Shown here one piece after another: positions 1-10,343 of a stretch of 64,000 bases of DNA. The notes beneath the pieces were generated by a model, which saw only the letters and a list, made by a program, of their open reading frames with translations, did no database searches and was not told the DNA's origin. Made by a program: the position numbers and the translations under genes. The stretch is from Crotophaga sulcirostris. Its lineage: Eukaryota > Chordata > Aves > Cuculiformes > Crotophagidae. Where the stretch lies: contig VYZB01000531.1 in the NCBI GenBank assembly GCA_013397455.1, positions 268,158 to 332,157 on the forward strand, in the 5' to 3' direction. Every line of letters begins with the position of its first letter. Within the stretch, counting starts at the first letter, position 1.

Positions 1-1161
1 TAAGGCAAGGGAAGCAGAGTTATGCCAAGAAGCATTTTACAAGGACTATCAAGAGGCACGTAACCCAGGGTAAAAGGTTGTTTCTCTGGATATTGCTGAG
101 GACAGAGGCTTACACCATATAATTCCAACAGGAATCAACTATCATCAAACCAAAAGTATGCAATAAACCAGCAGAAGAATGGCTTACCCAGGTGCATGGG
201 AGAAACGAGATTTCCAAGGGGAGTCCAGTTAGCCAACACTGTCCTCCCCAGTCATTCACATACCCACCTGGCTTAATTCATGTGGTGTCTGACAGCTGAT
301 GGGGCCATGACATTACCTGTACATTTTTAACTACATTGCTAAGCAAACAGAGAATGCAAAATCTCAGCTTAATATTATCTCTGCTTAAGGCCATGAGGAT
401 ATGAACAGTTCTTCCCCTTTCATTTCGCACCCTCGCCAATAGAGTATTTGAAGTAAAACACAATCCAAAAATATCTGCGTTTCTAAACCAGGCAAATGCG
501 GAACAGCTAACACTGACACTGCCAAATACAGGTTATGTTCACCCAGCTAAAGGGAAGCTGCCAATGCCAGTGCTATGGTTCAGAGCAGTGCTCTGCCACT
601 ATTTAGTAGAAGTCTGTCTCCCTGGAGATATTTCTTAACTGGTTCATTCAGGCTTGAGCAAACACAAATCTAGGTCACAAGACTGTCACAGTCTAAAAAC
701 CTGCATGTGTACATGCTAGTATAGGTAAAGCTAAGTATTTTTATACTAGATTAACTTTCTAAGGAAATCCAGTGGGACAAAAGTTCTCTACTCTTTTCAG
801 TATTTGCACCACGTCACATTTTCTGTTGTTCATGATAGTTAAACATCAAATTCTGTTGCACCACACCAAATACTTGCGTAGTGGATTGGTGCCTGGTAAG
901 ACCTCCTTAAGTAAAAGGCACTCAAAAATACAAACCCAGTTGGACTGATAGCCACACATGATATCTTCGAAATTATGAATGCAGAGGAAAGCATCATCCT
1001 TCAAAATCAAGGATAATGGTACCACAAGGCAAGCAAGTGGGCAGATGGCTGTACAGGCAGAGAGGGTAACAATACACATTCTACTACAAACTCGCAATGG
1101 CACTTAAACTCGTTCATCTCTGCTGCTATTGGCATCTTATATGTTTCTCATTAAAAAAAGG
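1..1161. other. Unique AT-rich DNA, no gene seen
   Basis: No repeat family, splice-bounded exon or RNA gene is recognisable here. The open frames are short and have no recognisable protein content. Confidence 0.5.
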
Positions 1162-1540
1162 TCAAATTTCTGCTTTCCAAGGAAGATTGCTTCTCTTTAT
1201 TGCTCCATTGCTGTCAGTTTGTAACTCATTCATCTCATGATGCTCTCGAAGGTGCTTAAGGAGTGCCATCAATGTGCTTTCTTAAGAACACTAGAGGTTG
1301 ACTCTCCACCAGGACATTATACAGGAGCTGAACAATCACCTGTGGGTTGCATGCCTAAAACATACATCCATATAGCAAGGCCTTCATCATCAACTCCTTG
1401 ATGGACAAGACACCGAAGATGTCATCACTGGTCAGCTGCTTTGCCATTCCACTGAGAACAGTGCAGAGAGTTGCTTCAGCGACAACTGCAGATATCCCAC
1501 TTGTAAACACCAGACTGGAAGTTATGTCTTGACAGTAAGC
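1162..1540 (-). pseudogene. Degenerate coding-like stretch, unidentified
   Basis: On the minus strand an uninterrupted protein-like reading covers about 1256-1540, broken once by an in-frame TAG. It contains stretches such as AVVAEATLCTVLSGMAKQL and VIVQLLYNVLVESQPLVFL. One frame over, 1162-1269 reads 35 residues from ATG (MALLKHLREHHEMNELQ...) to TGA, as if a single frameshift separated the two parts. The composition, rich in Leu, Ala, Glu and Lys with helical spacing, is more protein-like than its surroundings. I do not recognise the protein. It could be a retrocopied or decayed gene fragment of a helical-repeat protein, an exon of a real minus-strand gene, or chance. No poly(A) tail or splice sites settle this. 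Confidence 0.3.
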
Positions 1541-2706
1541 TTAGAAGGGAGCAGTATGCACTTTTCTGGTGGTCAGAAAGCAACAAAAAAAACCATCTCA
1601 ATTTTGCCCTAATTATCTCAAAGATGAATACAAGAAGAGTAAACCAATAGATTAAAAGTTGATGTTCTGAATGGGTAACGAGTACAAAGACATCAGCTTA
1701 GAGCAGTCTAAAAGCAGCCTGACAATCAGGCATCTCATGCTGTTTGGGGTGGCTAGTCAGAACTCTTGAAGCTTGGACAAGTAGGCGAAAAAACAATATA
1801 ATCTCTCCTTCTATCAGTTATAATAAAAGGAAATTAAAATACTGTACAGCACAAAACATTGTTTATTCTCTGTTTGTAAATGTGTGTGAACAATTAAAAT
1901 GCACATTTTAATGCACATTTATATCCCTCTCAGCCCCGAGAAAAGCCCTACTCGAACACAATGCCTGTATATGCGCACCATACATCCTGATAAGCAAGTT
2001 TAAAGATAAAACCTTCAAGAACCTCAGGAAAAATTCACGGCATTTATCTGTAGTCTGTAATACTGAATTTTAAAAACAAATCACTTGAAAAAAACAGTGA
2101 AATGGAGGTGAACTAGGGAAAACTTTGAAAGGCTACTGTGAAAGTAGGCTTTAATCATTAGTAAGCATTAATCACGCCGTTCTCTGTTCACATATTATAG
2201 TTGTACAGGAATAGCACCTATTTTGCTAAGAACTTAGCAAGGATGCACCCTCAAGCAGGATTTTGTAAGACCAAAACGTTTGAGTCTTAATTAAGAGTTG
2301 TTGATAGGACAGTCGGCTTATTAGCAATTCAAATATAGTTTGCTTTTTAAGCCAAAAGGTGTAATTGCAAATGAACTTGTTTGAAGGTATCTTCAAAAGG
2401 AAGATAGAATTACAAGGGAGTACAGGAGGAATATCACTGTTCCAAACAGAGCTGATACAGCTTTTCGATAACAGAAGCAAAGAGCTTGACTGGCACTACC
2501 TGTAACATAGAAGTCATTACCCTCAGGAGCAGGATTCTCCAATAGGCAAGTCAGCAACCCAAATCTTTGAAGAGGCCTTCCAGGCTTTTGTTCTTATTTA
2601 GCAAGAACACTGCAGAGTAAAGCTGAAAACAGGGCACAGCAGTTTCTGTAGAAAACAGCACTCAACAAACACCCTTTTATTAGGTTCCTCTCCATATTAA
2701 GCATAA
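1541..2706. other. Unique DNA, no gene seen
   Basis: AT-rich sequence with no recognisable repeat or exon. It ends at the 5' truncation point of a young CR1. Confidence 0.45.
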
Positions 2707-3174
2707 GTGTGTCCAGAGGAGAGCAACGAAGATGGTGAAGGGTTTGGAGTACAAGCCCTGTGAGGAGCAACTGAGGGAGCTGGGGTTGTTTAGCCTGGAG
2801 GAGGCTCAGGGGAGATCTTATTGCTCTCTACAACTGCCTAAAAGGAGGTTGTAGTCAGGCAACGGTTGATCTCTTCTCTCAGGTGACCAGTGACAGAACT
2901 AGAGGACATGGACTCAAGCTTCATCAGGGGAGGTTTAGGTTTGATATTAGGAAAAAGTTCTTCCCTGAAAGGGCGATTGACCATTGGAATGCGCTGCCCA
3001 GGGAGGTGGTGGAGTCGCCATCCCTGGAGGTGTTTAAGAGGAGATTGGATGAGGCACTCAGTGCCATGATTTAGATGATGGGTTGGTGTTGGTGTTGGTG
3101 TTACTGTTAGGCTATAGGTTGGATTCGATGATCTCAGAGGTCCTTTCCAACCTTGTAATACTGTGATACTGTGA
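2707..3174 (+). mobile_element. Young CR1 LINE, 5'-truncated 3' end
   Basis: This is a plus-strand CR1 copy of about 470 bp. It starts inside the reverse-transcriptase ORF ([13 protein letters not shown] region) and runs through the C-terminal [16 protein letters not shown] and [17 protein letters not shown] blocks to the ORF stop. The GTTGGT-rich 3' UTR and two ATACTGTGA tail units follow. Against sister copies, part of the LEKRRLRGD region is deleted, which breaks the frame. The 3' UTR has an extra GTGTTACTGTT segment shared with the copy at 40.4 kb. ATAAG occurs at both ends (2703-2707 and 3174-3178) and may be a short target-site duplication. Confidence 0.93.
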
Positions 3175-3204
3175 TAAGTTGTAAAATGCACCCTTTTAAA
3201 ACAG

Positions 3205-4425
3205 TCTTTGAGAGGAGCTTTTATTGGGAGTCAAGAAGAAAAAGAGAGTTTACCACTTTTGGAAGAAAGGGCAGACAACTCAAGAAAAGTACAGGTCATA
3301 CAGGGGGAAAATTAGAAAGTCAAAATAGCAGCTCGAACTCAACCTGGTCTGTGTTCTAAGAGATAAGAAAAAATGTTTTTCTAAATACATCAACAACAAA
3401 ATGTGAACCAAGAAGAATCTCCATCCTTTATTGGATATGGGGGGGGTAACATTGTCACCAAGGATGAGGAAAAGGCTGAGGTGCTTAAGGCTGTCTTTGC
3501 CTCAGTCTTTAATAGTCAGACCAGTTATCTCCAGGGTATTCAGCCCCCCTGAAATGAAAAACAGAGATGGAGAGCAAGATAAACCCCCCATAATTCAGGA
3601 GGAATGACCTGCTACACCACCTGGACACTCACAAGCCTATGGGCCCAGATGGGATCCATCCACCCATTGGGATACTCAGTGAGTTGGCAGAGGAGTTTGC
3701 CAAGACACTCTTCATCATTTATCAGCAGTCCTGGTTAAGAAGGGAGGTCCCAGATGACTGGAGGCTTGCCAGTGTGATGCCCATCTAAAAGAAGGGCCAG
3801 AAGGAGGATCTGGGGAACCACAGGCCTGTCAGCCTGACCTTGGTACCATGAAAAATCATGGAGCGGTTCATATTGAGGGCATTCACTACACAAGTGCAGG
3901 TCAGCTAGGGGATCAGGCCCAGCCAGCACAGGCTTCATGAAGGGTAGATCTTGCTTGACCAACCTGATCTTCTTCTATGACCAGGTGACCCACACAGTGG
4001 ATGAGGGAAAGGGTGTGGGTATTATCTACCTGGACTTCAGTAAAGCCTTTGACACTAATTCCCACAGTACTCTCCTAGAGAAGCTGGTGGTTCATGACTT
4101 AGACAGGTGTATTCTTCACTAAGTAAAAACCTGGTTGGATGGTGGAGCCCAGAGAGTTGTGGTGAACAGAGCTAAATCCAGTTCAGGATCGGTCACAAGT
4201 GGTGTCCCCTGGGCTCGGTGTTGGGGCCACTCTTGTTTAATATCTTTATCAAAGATCTGGATGAGGGGATCAAGTGCACCCTCAGTAAGTATGTAGACGA
4301 CACCAGTTGGGCAGGACTATCCACCAGATCAAGGACAGGAAGGCAGTGGGACCTGGATAGACTGGATTGATGGGTCAAGACCAATCAGATGGGATTCAAC
4401 AAGGTCAGTTGTGCAATTCTGATAA
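3205..4425 (+). mobile_element. Old CR1 LINE fragment with reverse transcriptase core
   Basis: This plus-strand CR1 lies just downstream of the young copy. Translation in shifting frames gives the linker before the RT (SYRGKIRKSK, then QLELNLV), a GPDGIHP block, and RT motif A, YLDFSKAFD, at 4027-4053. After these come a damaged SGVP(Q)GSVLGP motif, where a missing base shifts the frame, and a catalytic-type YVDD at 4290-4301. Many stops and frameshifts show it is dead and older than the neighbouring copy. It lacks the endonuclease and the 3' terminus. The left limit is uncertain because the young CR1 lies against it. Confidence 0.85.
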
Positions 4426-6604
4426 ATTACAGGAAAAGAAGAATAAACAAAGATTGAAAATTCTTTTCTGTGGAAGAGTTAGGCTGATACGAAACTGATC
4501 TTTCAAAACAGCAGATCTGAGTACTTTAAGTATTTTACCCACACATTTTAAATCACACTAATAGTAAAAGGTTGAACTACCAAGTGGGCTGTTAAACCCA
4601 GGCTTGCACAGTTCTGTATATTCACGTTATTTTCAACTGCTGAAATGCTTAAATGTTTTGAAGGAAAATTTTTAAGCTTTTATGTCTAGGTTTGCAACCT
4701 TTGAGCACACTCAATTCAATGCTTTTTTTCATTGAGTTAATTCAAAGCTTCTACTCGAAGTTCTGAATTATGCCTGTCATCCTTGGCAATCGCCACAAAG
4801 TAGGATGTAACAAACCACTCAGAGTTGTTAATTTAGTCATTAAAAGACACAACTAGGATATAACCTTTCGGGTTCACCTACTATGGTCTAAATATTACTC
4901 TGCATTTTCTCCTTTTTTCTTTGAAGCGACATGCGAGTTCAGAATCCACTACGAGTTTCACACAGTAACATACTCTGTCCATTCAAATGAAAAATTAAGG
5001 AATGCTCTTCAGGTACAGAAAAAATAGTGCTAAGTTCCAGATAAAAGTGCCATGGTAAATCATACACACATTCTTCTGTTGCTTTCCTTCTGCTCTCCTG
5101 CACATCACCTGATGTTGCCCTAGAACCTTTTGATCGTTTTCTTTAATGAGAACAGCATTCAACAGTTACTCCATATGGACTCCACCTGATTACCTGCCTT
5201 AGGAAACGTGAAGGGAACTAACTGTCTGCTTGGGTTTCTTACAAGCTTTATAGACAATCTTTATTTCTTAAGGAAGCTGAACTACTGAATATAATAAAAT
5301 CCACTTAACTACTGAAATAAATTCATATTGATAATTTTAATCAGCATCACCATCCACAAGTAGATGGAATAGGCAAGTCTTTGGAAACAGTTTTGCTACA
5401 CAGAATAAGAAAATCAGTAAAACTCAAGTAAAATTATTTTTTGCCAATTCTGTGATGGGATTTATGAGGAATAGTTCTCTGCTGCCATTGACTTGATCTA
5501 AGACAGAGGACTTAACATGTCCTAAAGTTGCTTTCAGTAGGTTTTGATTCATGTAGCCCAAGAATCAGTTAATACAATAATTTAAAACAGTTCACTAAAA
5601 TATGAAGTGAGGCAGAAAAAAAGCAACCATTTATAAAATGTTATTTGAATTAATGCAACCGTAGTCTAGCAAGTTAGCATTCCACTTATTTAAGTAAGCC
5701 CAGAAGAACTTGAATGAGAACTACACAGATCTGTTAGTCACGCTCACAACGAAATCATTGTCTCCACGATGAAATTCATCTGCCCATCCAGAACATTCAC
5801 AAATTGAAAATGAAGGCCAAGGGACTACTGGCTTGGAAAACCGTTATTTCTTGCAGGCCCATTTGGAAAGCAGGAAGCTTGCTAAAGAACTCGGTCATTT
5901 GGCAAAAATTTAGGTTGGCAGCTTAGAGACTGACTGTCACTTATATTAAGCAAAGCATGGTATAGCAGGTCCCAGAGAGAGCAACTGAGTACAGAATATA
6001 CAGAGAGTGCTCTCTCTCTGTGTATATAGCAACTTTTCAGGCAAGCTAACTCAGATTTTCTCTCTTGAAGCACACAGAGCACACTAAACTTCTATGTTAA
6101 AACAGCCATATACAGAAAAATAAAGCGCGGTTAAAAATGTTATGATTCAATATAAATCCAAATGTTTAAAAAAAAAAAGTCAAATAAAAAGGCAGCTAAG
6201 GTGACAATGAATGTTATCTGTCTGTCTTTCCCACCAGGACTGTAAGTCCAGAACTTTTCATATCAGTACAAACCCCTCCCATCCCAAATGCTCAGCTCAG
6301 CACGCTCAGCATGCAATGTAACACTGACTTCCAAAATATACTGCATCTGCATAAATATAAACCAGCATCAGATATTGATGTCTTCTTGTAAAACCCTACC
6401 ATTATGTGCCTTTTGTACAGGTCAGATACTAATTACAGTTATAAAAATAAAACATTAGTCTAAAAGTAATGAAAAGCATATTCTGATAGCCTGCTCTGAA
6501 AAGTCAATTAATAGAAACTATGGAATAGGCAAGTACAGTAAAGACAAAATCTTAGGGTTCACATCAACTGTTATCACTGTTTTTCCAACAACTATCAGAT
6601 ATTT
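4426..6604. other. Unique AT-rich DNA, no gene seen
   Basis: Nothing is recognised apart from short A-runs (near 6168-6178) and a small imperfect hairpin around 5997-6025 (TATACAGAGAG facing CTCTCTGTGTATA). Confidence 0.45.
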
Positions 6605-8379
6605 CATAGAATCATAGAACAGTTTGGGTTGGAAGGGACCTTAAAGCTCATCCAGTACCATCCCCTCTGCCCTGGGCAGGGACATCTCCCACTGGATCAG
6701 GGGGCTCAAAGCCCCATCCAACCTGGCCTTCAACACCTCCAGGGATGGGGCAGCCACCACTGCTCTGGGCAACCTGGGCCAGGGCCTTATCACCCTCACA
6801 GCAGAACATTTCTTCTTAATAGCTCATCTAAATCTCCCTCATTCAGCATAAAACCATTCTGCCTCATCCCATCTTTGCACTCCCAGATAAAGAGCCCCTC
6901 CCCAGCTTTCCTCTAGGTTCCCTTTAAGCACCGGAAGGTTGCTCTAAGGTCTCCCCAGAGCCTTCTCTTCTCCAGGCTGAACAAACCCAACTCTCTCAAC
7001 CTGTCGTCACATGAGATGTGCTCCAGCCCTCTGATCACCTTCATGGCCTCCTCTGGATTTCCTCCAACAGATCCATGTTCTATCTATGCTGAGGACTCCA
7101 GTACTAAACGCAGGACCCCAGGTGAGGTCTCATGAGAGTAGAGGGGCAGAATCCCTTCCCTTGCCCTGCTGGTCACACTTCTTTTGATGCAGCCCAGGAC
7201 ACGGATGGCCTTCTGGACTGCAAGGGCATTCCAGTTCATGTGAGGTTTCTCATCCACCAGCACCCGAAGTCCTTCTCTTCAGAGCTGCTCTCAATTCATT
7301 CTCCACTCAGCCTGTATTTGTGCGTCAGATTGCCCCAACTCAGGTGCAGGACCTTGCACTCAGCCTTGCTGAACTCCATGAGGTTCACATAGCCCCACCT
7401 CTCAAGCCTGTCAAAGTCCCTCTGGATGGCATCCCTTCCCTTCAGTATGTCAACTGTGCCACACAGTTTGGTGTCATCAGCAAACTTACTGAGGGTGCCT
7501 TCAATCTCACTGTCCATGTCTGCAACAAAGACATTAAACAACACTGGTCCCAGTAGTGAGCCCTGAGGAACACCACTCATCACCAGTCTCCACTTGGACA
7601 TTGAGCCATTGACCACATCCCTTTGCATGTGACCATCCAGCCAAATCCTTATCCACCGAGCGGATCATCCATCAAATCCAATTCAGAAACAAGAAAGTTG
7701 TCCACAACTGCGTCAAAGGCTTTGCACAAGTCCAGGTAGATGATCTCAGTTACTCTTCCCTTACCCACCAATGCTGTAGCCCCAGCGTAGAAGGTCACCA
7801 AAATCATCAGGCACAATTTACCCTTATCGAAGCCACGCTGGTTGTCACCAATCACCTCTTTATTTACCATTTGCCTTAGCAGAGTTTCCAGGAGGATCTG
7901 CTCCTTGATCTTGCCAGGCATAGAGGTGAGACTGACCAGCCTGTAGTTCCCCAGGTCTTCCTTTTTAACTTTTTTAGAAGTGGGGAGTATCTTTGCCCTT
8001 TTCCAGTCAGTGGGAATTTTCAAATACGATGGATAGTGGCTTATCAGCTTCGTCTGCCAGTTCTGTCAGGATCTGCAGATGCTTCTCATCAGGCCACATG
8101 GACTTGTGCACCTTCAGGTTCCTTAGATGGTTTTGAACCTGACCCTCTCCTACAGTGGGCAGTTCTTCAATCTCCCAGTCCCTGTCTTTGCCTGTTGCGA
8201 CTTGGGTGGTGTGGTCTGAGCCTTTGCTGAGGCAAAAATGTGGTTGAGTACCTTGGTCTTCTCCATATCCTTGGTACCCAGGTCTCCCAATATCCTTTTG
8301 GAGAGGGCCCACATTCTCCCTGGTGTTCCTTTTGTCACTGATGAACCTATAGAAGCTTTTCTTGTTGCCTTTTAGTTAG
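6605..8379 (-). mobile_element. Long CR1 LINE, 5'-truncated, degenerate RT ORF
   Basis: This minus-strand CR1 of about 1.8 kb has its 3' terminus at 6605, where the plus strand reads TCATAGAATCATAGAA and then GTTTGGGTTGGAAGGGACC. Reading leftwards on the minus strand gives the pre-RT linker, KVHKSMWPDEKH, and IPTDWKRAKILPT. Next comes KEDLGNYRLVSLTSMPGKI, then motif A (YLDLCKAFD, 7712-7738), SGVPQGSLLGPVLFNVF and FADDTKL (7464-7484). The CR1 C-terminal domain and 3' UTR follow. Frameshifts and stops occur between blocks, so the ORF is dead. The endonuclease half is absent. Frames at 7296-7628, 7649-8023 and 8007-8312 are fragments of this single ORF. Confidence 0.95.
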
Positions 8380-9727
8380 ATTTAAACTTGTCGTGTAAAC
8401 TGAACTCTGCTTCCATGGACATCTCTCCTTGAAACAGAATGAAGCACAGAACAAAGGAAACATGAATAAAATTACCCAACTGGCAATAAGCCCAAATTAG
8501 GGTAAAAGAAGAAAAGCCCAAAGGTTAAAACTGCAAAAGAGTCAACAGCAGCATTGGTTCGACCAAGCTGGCAGTAGCACTTTTAACAGAATTTGTTTCA
8601 AGAAAAATAATTCCCTGTTGGATTTCTAATATGAACAGCAGAACATACAGTTGTGGGCCTGGAGACAAAATGGAAAAAAACCACTAAGTGTTTCCCACAA
8701 ATAATTTTCAGGCTCTGAGATGCGTTTTTTGGCACCACTTACACAGAGCATTACCAGGGTTGAAATTTAACATTACTTTCTCCTTGCAAAAATAATTGGA
8801 CAAGAATGGTGATCCTACTGACTTAACCCAATGCAACTTTATTTTCTGCATAAAATGTTATTGAAGTGGTCTCAGATGGGAGTCACAGCATAGATATTTT
8901 AGCAAAAAAGGTACATGACTGGAAAGGACTGGCCAAAGAGACATTTGCAAAAATGAACTTGACAAGACATCAAGTTAACAATATAAACTATTATATGTGA
9001 TCCCTCTCTGCATCTTTCAATACCACTTGTTGGAATTTCCATGAAAAGCCATGTTGTCCAGGATAAAATGGCCAAGCAAGTCCACCAAAATAATTCACTA
9101 CTGGTGTTTCTTCAGCATTGGCTTTACACAGCTGTATCCACTGGAATCACCCCACAAGCTGCTGAGCTGATTCTTTAAACAAAGAATGGGGTGTTAGCCA
9201 AGACACTCGACACTTAAGATCAATCTGTGAATGTGAAGTGTTTGTCAAAAATTGAACTATCAGTCCCTTACTCCCCACAACAATCAGACTAAATCAGGCT
9301 TGAAAAAACCAAGCACACAAAAGACATAATAAGAAATAAACCAATCCATATCAAGTCAAACATCTTAACCTTAAAACATCTTTCTTTTCACTATCATGAT
9401 GTGTTTCACTACAGTGAATACTTAAGAACACTTCTCTATTTGCCTAATAATATTTATTGGAAAATTCAAAACAAAGCAAACAACTACTTGAACCTAAATT
9501 ATAATTAATTCAGTTATGTTTCTACCTCTTGAACACTCTGGTCTTGATCCCATCTACTTTAATATTATCCACTTAAATTTTGCTCACAAGCAATCACAAT
9601 TTGGAATCAATATGAGGTTAATTTTCATGTCCTGGGGATACGAAGGTTTACAGAAAAATAGTAAAAATTAACAAAAAAAAGTGCATGTCAGCAAGGAAAG
9701 AAATACTAATCCAATACAAAAAAAACC
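8380..9727. other. Unique AT-rich DNA, no gene seen
   Basis: No repeat is recognised. A 45-codon minus-strand frame ending near 9000 (with AWPFYPGQHGFSW) is open but unsupported. See the rejected items. Confidence 0.4.
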
Positions 9728-10080
9728 AGAGACTGTGCCTGTAACTTTTTATTTAACAAATTAAGAAAATCAACTACCATCACCTTCACAATATTTCCCT
9801 TGTGAGTTGACACACAGCTGCATACAACGCTGCCAACTTCCAAAGAAATTTTGCAGGTCATTTTCTAAAAGGCTGCTGAGCATCTCCCTCATTTTTGCTT
9901 TCACATCTTCTGCTGACAGAAAAAAAGGGTTCCTTTGAGCACCAACTTGATCTTTGGGAAGTGGTGGAGGGAGGCACAGGGAGTCAGGTTTGGCGAATAC
10001 GGTGGGTGCTCATGCGCTGTGATGTTCTTCATTAAAAACTGCTTCGCAGACAAAACATTGTGGGCTCATGCTGATATTTT
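9728..10080 (-). mobile_element. Mariner (Tc1/mariner) transposase C-terminal fossil
   Basis: The minus-strand reading matches the end of a mariner transposase: VLSAKQFLMKNITAHEHPPY, SPNLTPC, FPKIKLVLKGT. After a frameshift it continues with AEDVKAKMREMLSSLLENDL and WQRCMQLCVNSQGKYCEGD. The HPPYSPxLxPCD motif normally carries the third catalytic Asp of the DDD triad. Here the residue after TPC is Ala, so the copy could not be active even without its frameshifts. The sequence GACTGTGCCTGTAACTTTTT at about 9736-9755 probably marks the terminal inverted repeat at the 3' end of the element. The N-terminal half is missing or unrecognised, and the fragment stops where a CR1 begins. The short sequence after that CR1 (10344-10445) may belong to the same element, but I could not confirm this. 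Confidence 0.85.
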
Positions 10081-10343
10081 CTGACCAAGGGTAACTGGCC
10101 TCATGTCATGTCAGGGGAGTTTCAAACAGGATATTAGGAAAAATTTCTTTACTGAAAGAGTGGTGAAGCTTTGGAACAGGCTGCCCAGGGAAGTGGTGGT
10201 GTCACCATCCCTGGAGGTAATCAGTAAGAAGGTAAACGGAGTGCTTTGAGACATGGTTTAGTAGGCATGCTGGTACTGCAGTGATGGTTGGACTTAATGA
10301 TCTTAGAGGTCTTTTCCAACCTTAACAATTCTACGATTCTATG
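10081..10343 (+). mobile_element. Old CR1 LINE 3' end
   Basis: This plus-strand CR1 3' fragment of about 260 bp has the GATATTAGGAAAAATTTC block, encodes FGTGCPGKWW-like remnants of the LWNRLPREVV region, and ends GATCTTAGAGGTCTTTTCC followed by ATTCTACGATTCTATGA. It is an older CR1 type than the ATACTGTGA-tailed copies. It abuts the mariner fossil and was probably inserted into it. Confidence 0.9.

Noticed and set aside
2838..3191. 117-residue minus-strand frame rich in Thr-Pro repeats
   Set aside because: It is antisense to a CR1 3' UTR; the same reading appears at other CR1 copies (26372, 29602, 57837).
8990..9175. Minus-strand reading with NYFGGLAWPFYPGQHGFSW
   Set aside because: Only 45 codons, an in-frame stop just upstream, no convincing splice site and no family recognised; chance cannot be excluded.
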